Of a DNA stretch of 64,000 nucleotides, positions 1-11,046 are shown piece by piece. The position numbers and the translations under genes are program-made. How positions within the stretch are numbered: the first letter of the stretch is position 1; every line of letters starts with the position of its first letter. This DNA comes from Xenopus tropicalis (Eukaryota > Chordata > Amphibia > Anura > Pipidae): NCBI RefSeq assembly GCF_000004195.4, contig NC_030678.2, positions 84,294,904-84,358,903 of the forward strand, given 5' to 3'. The notes under the pieces were generated by a model. The model was not told where the DNA came from. It was given only the letters and a program-made list of their open reading frames with translations, and searched no databases.

Positions 1-1055
1 TACAAATACAATGGAAGTGCAACTGATCTGGCCAAATTAACTACAAACATACAGAAAGACAAAAGGGATTGATCAATGCACATTCCCTGGTCCCCTGTTT
101 CATAAGTAAATTGTCTATTAGTTTCATGCTAGTGCATACAGTATATTGACAAGAAACAGGGGTTTTTAGTTACAAAATTATGATCATAAGATTGGTAAAC
201 CACCATACCACGTCAAGGTAAACCCCGTATGGTGGTCCTATCTATTTACCTCTGGTCATATTTTTCAAAGGCTGGCACTCCCGTGCACTATTGCCATTCT
301 TGACCTGGGGGCTGGTTTGAATCAGAGGGCTTAGTCACTCCCATGCCTTTTGCTTATATAGAGAGAGATTGCCTGGTTCCCCAGACCAAATCCTCCCCCG
401 CTTGCGGCTTGTAGAGGAGAAGACTGCCCATTAACCAACACCCATTCTTTTTAAAGGCATAAGACCACCATTAAAGGGACGGGTGTGGGGGTGCTGAACC
501 CACATGGAAGTTTGGCCATTCTTCCTGCAGAATTAAATCTGCTAAAATACATAAATACACAAAAAGAGGTTGTGGGAGCACTCCAAGGCTAAATAAAGGA
601 TACAAATACAATGGAAGTGCAACTGATCTGGCCAAATTAACTACAAACATACAGAAAGACAAAAGGGATTGATCAATGCACATTCCCTGGTCCCCTGTTT
701 CATAAGTAAATTGTCTATTAGTTTCATGCTAGTGCATACAGTATATTGACAAGAAACAGGGGTTTTTAGTTACAAAATTATGATCATAAGATTGGTAAGC
801 CACCATACCACGTCAAGGTAAACCCCGTATGGTGGTCCTATCTATTTACCTCTGGTCATATTTTTCAAAGGCTGGCACTCCCGTGCACTATTGCCATTCT
901 TGACCTGGGGGCTGGTTTGAATCAGAGGGCTTAGTCACTCCCATGCCTTTTGCTTATATAGAGAGAGATTGCCTGGTTCCCCAGACCAAATCCTCCCCCA
1001 CTTGCGGCTTGTAGAGGAGAAGACTGCCCATTAACCAACACCCATTCTTTTTAAA
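1..1055. repeat. 600-bp tandem duplication (1.76 copies visible)
   Basis: Bases 1-455 and 601-1055 align without gaps. I see only two differences (A199 versus G799, G400 versus A1000). The period is exactly 600 bp. Bases 456-600 are the part of the unit present once. The window opens inside the first copy, so the array probably extends to the left. The right edge at 1055 is abrupt and leads into a short (ATG)n run. The near-identity means recent duplication or homogenisation. The unit has no long open frame. I do not recognise the unit as a named satellite. Confidence 0.95.
199..236. repeat. 10-bp inverted repeat inside the 600-bp unit
   Basis: ACCACCATAC at 199-208 is complementary to GTATGGTGGT at 227-236, with an 18-base loop. 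The second copy (800-835) keeps 9 of the 10 pairs because of the A199G difference. It may form a hairpin in RNA or be a degenerate terminal repeat. No function is implied by sequence alone. Confidence 0.7.
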
Positions 1056-2610
1056 AATGATGATGATGATAATACCTGTACCTCAATTTGAGAGAATGTT
1101 TTGTGACATTTCTCACAGTTAAAATTTGAGGAGAAATATCAAGAAGAAAAGTCAATTAATTAACTGACAAATTACACACAGCAAGATTATATATAACATA
1201 AATAATTAATCAAGGTTCACTGTGTAATTTCATGTTAAAACTGTAAAATAAATGTGTAGCTAAATGTAAAATTCTTGTAAAAAAAAAAGACCTGGTAAAT
1301 TTTTTCCCTGCCTGATCGTGTCTCAGTTGATTCTAATTAGTTACACCAGGTCTGAGGTGGTATACATTTCTGAAATAAATCAAAATACACATACTTTGTA
1401 ATGAATTTAGACTGCTGATTTCATAAATCACAGCAGATAATATAAAAGCAAGAGTAAAAGAGAACAACACAGCTTTATAAAATATGACTTTTATTTGACA
1501 CCACATTTTGCAACTTTGTTGGTGTAAAACTCTTTATACACCTTCAATACGGCCACGTTATACTCTGTGTTTACAAAATTAAAGTCAGAATGTATACACA
1601 TTAGGAGCAGTGCATTGTGTGTTGTGCTCAGAAATACGTACAGTCACAACAATAAACAAATTGATTCTGTTACAAGCAACAAGCCAAATCTTGTTTGTAA
1701 CAATACCATCCTACGTCATTAGCCCATTAAAACTCCATTTCATCTTTCTGTACTTTCTGTTGATATCATCTTACCCTTTGTGATTTAAAAGCCCTAATGG
1801 CCCTTGTGGAAATCCACCATAATAACGAACACAGCGTCAAGTACTTTCTTCAAACCAAAGGATTTCAGCTAGACTTCTGCACTCCAATGCTTCTTCCTAT
1901 TGGAATATTAACTTGGTCTTGTTGTTTGTTTGTTTGTTTTAAATATTGATATAAGAGAAAAAGAAAACAAAGTAAACCACTCTAACTTCTGTTGGTTTTC
2001 TTTAAATCACAGGGTAAAAAGACACAGTTAAAATGATATTGAGATCTTGCTATTGTTCTTTGCTTCACTACCCCAGTGGCAGCTAGCCATTAGCAGCCAT
2101 CTGTTTGAAGCAGCACATTTACATACTGTGTCCCTGAAGAGAATTTTACAAATGTTTTAGGTTTTCTTTACGTTGAGTGTGAATAATTTATGGACTCTAA
2201 TAAAAGCATAATAAAAATAATTGAATGGGTTTTATTAACCTCTAAAAGAAATGGAATATTTTAACATGATTCGGTTGATAATAATAATTCTTTACGATTT
2301 TTATTTCAAATGTCAGTTCTTATCTAATTAGACAAAAATAAATACATCCAAAGAATTCTAGATAGATATCCTTGTTACAAATTCAGTATTTTCTAAATGA
2401 TCCATATGAGTTGAGAAAGATCAAGTTAAACAAACAATCTAATGACGGACTAAAAATAGTAAAAGAGCCCTGTTCATAAGAGTAGCTGAAAAAAGCCTTG
2501 CTGTGCTTAATTGCAAAAGAGGTAAGGGCCTCTTTGGGTCGATTGAATAGCATTTGTTGTAGGTCTGGAAAAAAAGTATTCTTTAAAAATAGGACTATTT
2601 AAAATGCTTA
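1056..2610. other. no gene seen; AT-rich unique-looking DNA
   Basis: No coding frame or known repeat was recognised. It holds a short (ATG)n run at 1056-1070, a 9-bp inverted repeat (AGACCTGGT 1288-1296 and ACCAGGTCT 1345-1353), a (GTTT)n run near 1921-1940, and the polyadenylation-like site noted at 1490. If that site is real, part of this stretch could be 3' untranslated sequence of a minus-strand gene. Confidence 0.5.
1490..1495 (-). terminator. possible minus-strand polyadenylation signal
   Basis: Read on the minus strand, the canonical hexamer AATAAA lies at 1495-1490. About 20-35 bases downstream is a GT/T-rich stretch (TGTGTTGTTCTCTTTT), the usual layout of a vertebrate cleavage and polyadenylation site. 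AT-rich DNA gives many chance AATAAA hits, and no exon is visible upstream on the minus strand, so this is weak. Confidence 0.25.
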
Positions 2611-3452
2611 TACAGGTATTGGACCCATTATCCAGAATGCTCACGACCTGGGGTTTTCTGGATATGGGGTCATTCCATAATTTGGATCTCTTACCTTAAG
2701 GGGCACATTTACTATGGGTCGAATCCGAGTCCGAATTGGAAAAATCCGATTTGAAAACGAACATTTTGCGACTTTTTCGTATTTTTTGCGATTTTTTCGG
2801 CACCTTTATGACTTTTCGGAAATTATCGCGACTTTTTCGTTACCAATACGATTTTTGCGAAAAAACGCAAGTTTTTCGTAGCCATTCCGAAAGTTGCGAT
2901 TTTTTCGTAGCATTAAAACTTGCGCGAAAAGTTGCGCTTTTTTCGTAGTGTTAAAACTTAAAAGGCACGGCGTTTTGCGCAAGTTTTAACACTACGAAAA
3001 AATCGCAACTTTTTGCGCAAGTTTTAACGCTACGAAAAAATCGCAACTTTCGGAATGGCTACGAAAAACTTGCGGTTTTTCGCAAAAATCGTATTGGTAA
3101 CGAAAAAGTCGCGTTAATTTTCCGAAAAAATCACAAAATACCGATCATTACGAAAAAAACGCAATCGGACGCATTCGGCCCGTTCGTGGCTTAGTAAATG
3201 TGCCCCTAAGTATACTAAAAAAATTATTTAAACAGTAATTAAACTCAATAGAACTGTTTTGCCTCCAATAAGGGTTAATTATATTTTAGTTGGGATTAAA
3301 TACAAGGTACAGTTTTATTATTGCAGAGAAAAAGGAAACCATTTTTAAAAATATGAATTATTTGATTACAGTGGAGTCTATAGGAGATGGCCTTTCCGTA
3401 ATTCGGAACTTTCTGGGGAATGGGTTTCCAGATAAGGGGTCTGACACCTGTA
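2611..3452. mobile_element. 'TACAGGTATGGG' family MITE, split by a nested insertion
   Basis: The left end TACAGGTATTGGACCC at 2611 and the right end GACACCTGTA at 3452 are inverted. The interior has the motifs shared with the copies at 10577 and 62878: a 'CCAGAATGCTC..GACCTGGGGTTTTC' block, 'CATAATTTGGATCTC' and the polyA-rich middle. Removing 2700-3206 plus one TAA restores a continuous element of about 330 bp. It is non-coding. Confidence 0.9.
2700..3206. mobile_element. 507-bp foldback MITE, PIF/Harbinger type
   Basis: The ends GGGGCACATTTACTA and TTAGTAAATGTGCCCC are inverted and flanked by identical TAA triplets (2697-2699 and 3207-3209), the target-site class of PIF/Harbinger transposons. 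The interior is a long near-perfect palindrome centred near 2960, made of repeated CG-containing T-runs such as GCGATTTTTTCGTAG. The transcript would fold into one long hairpin. The open frame at 2736-2948 is a by-product of this structure. Confidence 0.9.
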
Positions 3453-3546
3453 CTTTGGTAAATTAGCTTAGAGTCTTGGGAACATGAGCAAGGGGCTTAT
3501 TTAAAAAGGGCAGGGTAATCTGCTGTAAATTGCAGTGGTTATTTAA

Positions 3547-4149
3547 AGGGGTTGTTCACCTTTGTAAAACATTAACAAATCTTTGACAGTTCACATTAAT
3601 AGAACAATCTTTGCCATATATGTAGTTAACAAAAGAAGTGCAGCTGAAGAGATATCCACCTCAGAAACATCCCTCTGCTGATCCTTCACTTCTGTACAGA
3701 CCCTGTGCTGGGAAGGGGGGGGGGGCATGAACCCAATAAACACTACAGTCATTTTTTTACTATATACTAGATATTATATGATGTCCCGCATAGTACTGCC
3801 AGTAGACTTAACTCATATTGGCTGTGTCTCCTGTCAGTCTGACACTGCTTCCTATGCCTGTAACAGAGTGCTGCAAATCTAACATAATGGTATGTTACAT
3901 TTGTGATATGCTGAGTCTGTTAATCATTGACCTTTCAATTTATGCCACTGGTTAGAGTGCACAAGCAACCAATGAATTGATCTTATAGGTAAAAAGATCA
4001 GAGAGACAGAAAAAGTACTGATTCAACAGGTATAAAAAGTAGCTTTTACAGTGGCCTTTTTACTTTTTATATGGAAAATGAATTTCCTGACGCGCTGAGA
4101 GCATTGTTGGTGGTTTAATAAGATTTGGACATTGAAGATGAACAACCCT
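3547..4149. mobile_element. T2/Kolobok-like MITE, about 603 bp
   Basis: The left end is TTAA (3543-3546) then AGGGGTTGTTCACCTTTG. The right end GATGAACAACCCT is its inverted partner, followed by a decayed TTGA in place of TTAA. TTAAAGGRR ends with a TTAA duplication define the T2 family of Xenopus. No transposase frame is present. A G10-like run lies near 3715-3725. Confidence 0.8.
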
Positions 4150-4474
4150 TTGAAGTTGCACTTTGATGCATTATCTCTAGTAAAGAAGAGGTCAAGAATA
4201 TGACAACAGTTTGATTGATGTATTTAATTGGGTTGGATTGGAGTATTGTATGAATACCAGATATATTTGTTAGACTATATATTTGTATTCAAATCTTCAT
4301 ATTAATTAGAAAATTGCTTTCTATAGAATGAAATTCAACATTTTCACCTATACTAAATGCAATGTGCTCACTAAAGGCAGACATAGTAGTCAAATGTATT
4401 ACACACTTCAAAACATTAGTGCCACTGTTTAGTTTATATTTCCCAAATCCTATAATAATGAAGAAAAGAAAAAC

Positions 4475-4512
<38 letters not shown>
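4475..4512. repeat. (TA)n microsatellite
   Basis: About 19 TA units with one TG interruption. It abuts the Penelope-like fragment at 4513. The same pairing, (TA)n beside a hammerhead-bearing fragment, is seen at 18161-18390. Confidence 0.95.
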
Positions 4513-4735
4513 CAGCAGCGAAGAGATCCGCACTCACAGGACTTATAGAATTAATATGGTGTTTATTGAGAAGGCTAACGTTTCGGCTATATCAATAGCC
4601 TTTTTCAAAGTGACTCACACAGCAAAACCAGTGTCTAATTAACATTCAGTGGCGGGAAAAGTGGGGACTAATCTAATTCTTCACCTGGACCTGCACCCAG
4701 GCTATTGTGACCCAATTTATGTGAGTGCCGGCTCT
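4513..4735 (-). mobile_element. Penelope-like or related retroelement fragment
   Basis: It runs from the (TA)n tract through a hammerhead-like motif read on the minus strand. I recognise the stretch as a dispersed frog repeat of the 'GTGAGTGCGGATCTCTTCGCTG(TA)n' kind. Assignment to Penelope-like elements rests on the hammerhead motif and on the known presence of such motifs in those elements, not on a visible reverse transcriptase. Confidence 0.55.
4575..4610 (-). ncRNA. hammerhead-like motif with U3/A8 core
   Basis: On the minus strand: stem I CU/AG (short), then UUGAAAA where the hammerhead consensus is CUGANGA, one extra A, a perfect 6-bp stem II (GGCUAU/AUAGCC, 4-base loop), GAAA, then CGUU. 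Cleavage would be expected after U at 4577. Core C3 is U and G8 is A; these two positions pair in the active fold, so the change keeps a Watson-Crick pair. Stem III is only the self-complementary ACGU, which would need two molecules. Activity is uncertain. Confidence 0.5.
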
Positions 4736-5342
4736 CTCTTCCTAGCAAAGCAAGGGTATGTCTGCTGAAACTCACACAGCTTACTAATGAAAGAAAGTAC
4801 TGTTTTTGACTACTTGCCAATTTACAGTTGTGCTGTAAAAATGAGGACCAAAAAAAAGTGTTGTAGCAGTGTGGAAGCTGGACTTTTATTTATGTTAAAC
4901 AGCAAAATAGTTTCAAAATGCAATCTCATTCCTCATAGCCTTTTATCTGATACAGCTGTACTGTAATATACCCTATCATAGGTAGTCTAATTACTGTACA
5001 TTTTAGTCGCACTTACATTATTGTCTATGCTCTAGAATAGATGTAATAATGGTCTGAAATGTGTATCCTGTACCACAAAAGAAAGTAAACAATTGGTGTG
5101 GTTATCTTTTCAGTGGTTATCTTCAATTCAGAGGGTTTCAAACTCCTTAAACAAATGCCTTATATGCTTATTAATGACAAGGTTATGGATTTACAGCAAA
5201 ATCTGCCGTTTCATTGGTCACAATTTTTTTTTTCAAATCCTGCGCCAAATTGTCGACATTCCTTTTGTTTTGCTTTGCAGTACAAACACCGTAAAGCTAC
5301 ACAGAAAGCCGCAGATATTATTATTATGTTCTGACAGTCACT

Positions 5343-5365
5343 CAACATCATCTGACATGATGTTG
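5343..5365. repeat. 9-bp perfect hairpin
   Basis: CAACATCAT (5343-5351) and ATGATGTTG (5357-5365) are perfect inverted repeats with a 5-base loop, CTGAC. Confidence 0.7.
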
Positions 5366-6068
5366 TCATAGTTAGAGGTCTTGCCTTGCAAATATAAATG
5401 CCTGGGTTAAGTTCAGAGCAAGAAAAGTTTTGCTTTTACATGTATGTTGAAAGGAACAGTTTGGGTTTTCTGTACTTTATTTTGGGACACTGGAGTAAGG
5501 TTTTGGCATATTAGTTTAGGGTGCAGAACAGATCATCATCCTATAGCCTATGACAGACCCAGCTCCCACTAGTATATAGCTTCTTTTATGTAGGCTATTT
5601 TAGTGATCAAATTAATAAAGGCAATTTAAGAAAAATAATATTGTAAAATATTACATCATGACACATGTTGCTTGTCTTTGCGTGTTAGAACATATGTTTG
5701 CTAGTGGCCTAAAGTCCAGGTGATCCCATGGCATCACAGATCTTACTTTTCCCACTACAGACTGACATTCACCCTGGCACAATGGGAACTTTTCTTTTCC
5801 TATGAAAAAGAGTTATAGCATAGTTGAAAGGAGCACCTCTAACAATGTAGGGCAATGTATAGTTTATTGCAGAGCTTAACATGCCTTAACTGCAATGTAA
5901 TGGTGCGTTCCCCTTAGCACAATGCATTTTGGCAAAACTTCACTGCTTCATATGCATTTTACCTTGAAACGTGCAGTTCCATTCATCACTACTTACAGTC
6001 AGAAACCACACACTACCCAAAACATTTATACCAAAAATACATAATTTTACATTCAACCACAATAAAGT

Positions 6069-6096
6069 TATAATCAGAACATATGTTCTGATTATA
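6069..6096. repeat. 28-bp perfect palindrome
   Basis: Positions 6069-6096 equal their own reverse complement, centred between 6082 and 6083. The core AGAACA-TA-TGTTCT resembles a steroid-receptor palindrome but with a 2-base spacer in place of the usual 3, so it is not a consensus response element. Confidence 0.85.
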
Positions 6097-7825
6097 TGTA
6101 AGTTTATACATGTAACATTTTATATACCTGTATAATCTGTGTTGAAGTAGCAAAAGATGGACAAGGTGTCCATTCAGATCTCATCAGACTTGAAAATAAT
6201 CCTTAAAACTGAGTGCCTTGCCTTTTTATTGCTATATGGTTTGACCACACCTCAAATGAAGGCTATGGCAGAGCACCTGGGCCCTCCTTAAAATTTAATG
6301 AGTTTTAACATATTTTGCACCTCTTCTATAATTTTTTTTAATGTAATAATATTGTCTAAGGCAGTACTTTATCAAGGGTGGCAAAAAGGTACCCTTGGTA
6401 ACTGTAAGAAATAAATGTCCATTACTTTTAACTAGAAATTCTGCACTTTTAGTGAAGAAAGCCTTACACTGCCTACCATGCCCTGCCTTGACTTGGCATG
6501 CTCAGTACAAGTCATGCATGCTTACAGGGTGGGAAGAAGGGTGGCATTGGCTTTGTCACCTCAGGCGGCAAGAGGGCTAGAATTGTCCTTGTCAAATCAG
6601 TGATCAGTAGTTTTCATTATATTATAAAGATGTTGCTTAAAAGTGTGGCATGTATATTGGTTTGCTGTAAACATTAAAGCACATAACATTACTGTATCAA
6701 CTTGACAATAATAATTTCCAAACCATAGGCCACATCACATATTGCATATCACAAAGTGCATACATGTACCAATTCAGACACACTTAGATTTTTTTCAATA
6801 GAACAACTATTTCATTTATGATTTATGACAGCAGGCTTGAATTTTTACCAAAACTCATTATACACAAGGCCCTGCAGAGTAGTTAAAAGCAGAACATTTT
6901 CGATCGGCTCACTGAAGTCGCCTTTCTTGTGCCTGTGAATAAATGAGGCGCTTCCTGCAGACTAATTTACAAACACATTCCATTTAATCCAGATCACTGT
7001 CACTCACATGAACCAAACCTTCTCTGCCATTCACAGTCACTTTATCAAACTTCAGTTACATTTACATTAATGAGCCAGGCAATCAATAGCTCATAATTTG
7101 AATTCCCTTCTGAAAAGAAGAAAATTCGGGTAGATTACCAAGGATGACTTAAGGTAGAAATTGCATTGTATTCAAAATATTAAAGGGCCCTCAGTCTATG
7201 AGAATGTGATTTTGTATAAGAAAAACAATACAGAAGACTTTTTGCATTTTATTAAACTTTTGTAAACAAAACTCTTTTGTTTATGTAAAACTCAAAAACA
7301 TTGCTTTATCTACTACAACAAAAATCAGCCATAGATAATTTACTGTGCTATTGTGATAGGCTTTTCAAGAACCACCTAGACAACAATGCCACTGATAGAA
7401 AATTGGTTTAAAATAATATAATTATATCTTAATAGTTCAACACTAGCACTTTCTAAATCACAGGTAACAGCAAAGAAAACACTTGAATTATTAAAAGTTA
7501 TTATTAGTTAAATATTATTAAATATTATATTATTATTATTATAGTTAAATATTTGCCAGGTCAAGTTATCCAGCTTTTTGGATGCTAATGTTAGAAAGAA
7601 CAGGACAAATTGCACTGCCAAGTATAGTCCTAAGAACTTTGCAGAGAGATGATGTTTTGGGGTTGCAGGTAATGCTTTATATTTGATTTTTGTAAACTGT
7701 ACAGATCTACTTTAATGGTATAAAATTTTTTGTTTGAAGCAGTCATTAGGAAAAAACCCTTATCTAGAATATTCCCAGCAGTAACACATTTTAGTATTAT
7801 TTATATTGCCATTTATTTTAAATCT

Positions 7826-9365
7826 TACAAGAACAGAATCTGCCATCATAACATCACCTGGAAGGGCATTCTGCAACCTCACTGCCCTCACTGTGAAGAA
7901 CCACCTACGCTGCTTTAAATGAAAGTTCTGTTCCTAATCGAAAGGGGTGGCTTCTGGCGTGCAGATCGTTTTTATAGGAAAAAAGATCTAACGCTACCTG
8001 TCTATAGTGCCCTCTACTGTAATTGTAAAGAATAATCATATCCCCTTGCAAGCATATTTTTCTAGAGAAGGCAACCCTAACTGTGACTATCTACTCTCAT
8101 AGTTTAAATCCTCCATTTTTATCCTTCTCAAGGACTGGAGCACAAAACTGCACTGCATACTCAAGATGAGGCCTTACCAGAGACCTATAAAGTATGAAAT
8201 CATTCCTCAGGTTAATGCCCATTTTTATGCAAGACAGTGCTTTCTTTGCTTTAGTAGTCACTGACGACACTGCCTGGATTTGTGAAATCTACACAAATCT
8301 CTAGATTCTTCTTAATTAATAATACCCCCAGCACACTAGTATTTAGTGTAGAAATTGCATTTATATTACTTCTACCAAAGTACATAACTTTGCTCATATC
8401 AACATTGACCCTTATTTACCAGTTTGCTGCCCAGTTTTCTAATGGCAGCATCCTGCATTGTTTTATACAATTTAGTATCATCAGCAAAAATAGAAACAGT
8501 ACTCTCTATGCCCCCCTCCAGGCCATTAATAAACAAGAAAAAAAAAGCAAAGGACCAAGGACTGACCCCTGCGGTACTCCACTAACAACATGGTCCAATT
8601 AGAAAATGTTTCATTTACCACCACACTTTGTAATTTATACTTCAGCCAGTTCTCGATCCAAGTACAAACATTATGTTGTAGGCCAATATTCCTTAATTGT
8701 ATCAAATGCTTTATCAAAGTCTAAGTAGATCACATCTACTGCCATCCCAGAGTCGAGGTACCTGTTCACCAATCCTCAAGCAAGACAATTAAATTAATTT
8801 GGCAAAATCGATTAGACTTAAAACTTTGCTAGTACAAACACAACATCAAAAACATTGTGGTTGTGTAAAAAAATTGACAATCCCATTAAAAAAAGTCACG
8901 CATTTAAAAAAAACAAACATGCGGTAGCCACATTTTGTGTTTTTTTTCAGACAGATTCACTCATCACTATTTATGTGTTCAAATCTCTTTTAAATTACCT
9001 CCTGAGTGACCCATCTATCAATACTTATATTATTGGAGTTGAGTCTATTAAAAGAAAGCCTTCTTTAGCTTGTTTCTCAGTTGTGTAGATGGATGAAAAA
9101 TAATAGTTAAGAATCACTATTTTTTTCCCCTGCTTTCATCCACCAACTGACCTCCCTCTGCTAATTAGTGTTCCACCCCTTCTTGCTTCACTTTTTTCTG
9201 TTTATATATTTAGAAAATAATTTTGGATTTATTTTATTCCTTGCAGCAATACCATTTCCATCTCCACCATTTTAGCTTTTTTGCATGCTTTATTTGCTTC
9301 CTTGTCCTGATGAAAGTTTCAGCTGTCCCAGCTAACTTGCAATGCCTTAAAAGCAAGTTTTTTTA
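7826..9365 (-). pseudogene. eroded antisense CR1-type LINE
   Basis: Read on the minus strand, this is a decayed relative of the LINE at 26965-28316. The reverse complement of 8700-8790 matches the part of that LINE encoding the 'DVIYLDFAKAFDT' motif, and 7826-8600 matches the rest of the reverse transcriptase and its C-terminal region, with frameshifts and stops. On the same strand 8970-9365 encodes the linker upstream of the reverse transcriptase: the frame reads KALQVSWDS, a stop, then NFHQDKEANK, as in CR1-type polyproteins. The start of the reverse transcriptase between the two blocks is deleted, and a MITE sits at the gap. The 3' tail is missing. It was once an ORF2-type polyprotein (endonuclease plus reverse transcriptase) and is now non-functional. 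Confidence 0.85.
8860..8969. mobile_element. hAT-type MITE fragment inside the LINE
   Basis: The end CAGATTCACTCATCACTA (to 8969) is the terminal sequence of the family found complete at 41764 and 62258. The LINE resumes right after it. The left end is too degraded to place, and I could not match an 8-bp duplication. Confidence 0.6.
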
Positions 9366-10365
9366 TTACCAACCTCGGCACAAACACTTTTATCAAGCCA
9401 GAAAGCTTTTGCTTTGCAATGTCTTTACTATAGCGAAAATACATTTACGGTACATTCACATCATTTTCATTAGCTTAATACAAAATAATAATAATCATAA
9501 TAAATACTGCAAGATGAAGCAATTCAATATTTAACTAAAAAAAACTATAATAAAGAATAAAACATTTTGGTGAATTGTAGCAACAGAATTATTGCTCCTT
9601 GGTAAGGAAATCATGGAGATAAAGGTTACTAACAAACGTGTATGAAGAATAATACTAAAACATGCATTTTTGCATGCAAAGGGATATATAGTATGAGTGC
9701 AGAATAGTGGGGGTAAAGTGAGTCAGGCTGTGTGTGAGGCAGAATGCACATACATACTATTACTCTTTTCTGTGCTATCCATTGTAATCAGCCAGCTTAC
9801 TTCTTTCTGCCCCCCCACCTCTTTACTTTTTTTTCTAGCACACAGTATATTCCTCAGATCGACAGTGATTGACATTCTCATGTAAATGCTACCCTTGTTC
9901 AGTAAAGCTGCACTATCAAACTGCCATCGCCTCATCTCACGTCCGTCCTGCACTACAAGGTGAATTTCAACGAGGCCCAAGGTTAATGTTTTCCGACCTG
10001 ATTGGTCACAAATGAGACAACTTTAGACTTGGGAGATAATGCTGTGGAGGCCTATATTTGGAAATTACAATTGTCTCCTCTGACGGAAGAACTATGAAAC
10101 CACAAAATAGCATCCTGACTTTACCAAGGTCAGAGTTTGTAGGCTGACGGCTGTAAAGGTGCATTCACTCAGTCTTAAACAATTTAGTTTGTTACAGATT
10201 TTTCCATATACACATATAATAAAACACGCTGGAATGTGTATATCACCTGCTGGAAAATGCAGCCATCTATTTTATAATATTTGGGATATTAAAAGAAATT
10301 TATACAGAATCTTCATAGAGAACCTCTCTTACGTATTCTAGTTATACAGAATAAAAAAGTTCATG
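9366..10365. other. no gene seen
   Basis: AT-rich, with no recognised repeat or coding frame. The overlapping 62- and 85-codon frames at 9697-9980 lie on opposite strands and show no domain. Confidence 0.5.
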
Positions 10366-10576
10366 TTAAAGGAGAACTAAAGCTTAACACAAAGGAGGCT
10401 ACAAATGCTGCACATTATATTTTTGGCTTCTGTACCAACCTAAGGCTACAACATCCCTTTAGCAGTGAAGAACTGGGTAGATGAAGATGCCCCCAGTAGC
10501 TCTACATTGTCATTTCTGATGATTTACAGTATATGCTCTGTGCTGGTGTCAGTGACCTGAACTGAGGGACTGCATA

Positions 10577-10866
10577 TACAGGTATGGGATCTGTTATCCA
10601 GAAAGCTCCAAATTATGGGAAGGCTGTCTCCCATAGAGTCAATTATAAGCAAATAATTATCATTTTTGAAAATGATTTCCTTTTTCTCTGTAATAATGAA
10701 AAAGTACCTTTTACTTGATCCTAACAGATATAATTAATTCCTATTGGTGCAAATCTATCATATTTAATGTTTAAATGATTATGGTATGGAGATCCAAATT
10801 ATGGAAAGATCCCTTATCCGGAAAGCCCCAGGTCCTGGATTCTGGATAACAGGTCCCATACCTGTA
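10577..10866. mobile_element. 'TACAGGTATGGG' family MITE, complete
   Basis: A 290-bp element with near-perfect inverted ends, TACAGGTATGGGA and TCCCATACCTGTA. It is inserted in the T2 element. Flanks GCATA and TAAAG do not give a clear target duplication. It is a good reference copy for the family members at 2611, 19686, 37421, 41271, 49879, 56329, 61737 and 62878. Confidence 0.95.
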
Positions 10867-11046
10867 TAAAGTGCATATATTAAATATAAATTCACAATAA
10901 AAAGCTTAGCAGTAATTAATGTAGATTTTCATTACATGGCAGCTCCAAAACCAGCACAGTTTGCATTAGAATTAAAAATCAGCCCTGTAGCTACTTCTAT
11001 GACATGAGAACCTCATTTTCTGTTTAATGAATTGCAAGGACCCCCT

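Larger units (their letters stand above)
4736..7825. other. no gene seen; mostly unique AT-rich DNA
   Basis: Short open frames here (for example 5093-5371 and 6395-6580) show no recognisable domain or splice structure. Visible structure is limited to the hairpin at 5343-5365, the palindrome at 6069-6096 and ATT-rich runs near 7495-7550. Confidence 0.5.

Noticed and set aside
308..322. tRNA B-box-like GGTTTGAATCAG in the 600-bp repeat
   Set aside because: No A box or cloverleaf can be built around it.
6078..6091. Glucocorticoid-type response element in the palindrome
   Set aside because: Half-sites match, but the spacer is 2 bases where receptors need 3.
6170..6195. Minus-strand CTGATGAG near 6185
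   Set aside because: No GAAAC downstream and no stems.
8282..8717. 106- and 63-codon frames at 8282-8717 as host genes
   Set aside because: They are sense and antisense frames of the eroded CR1 LINE.
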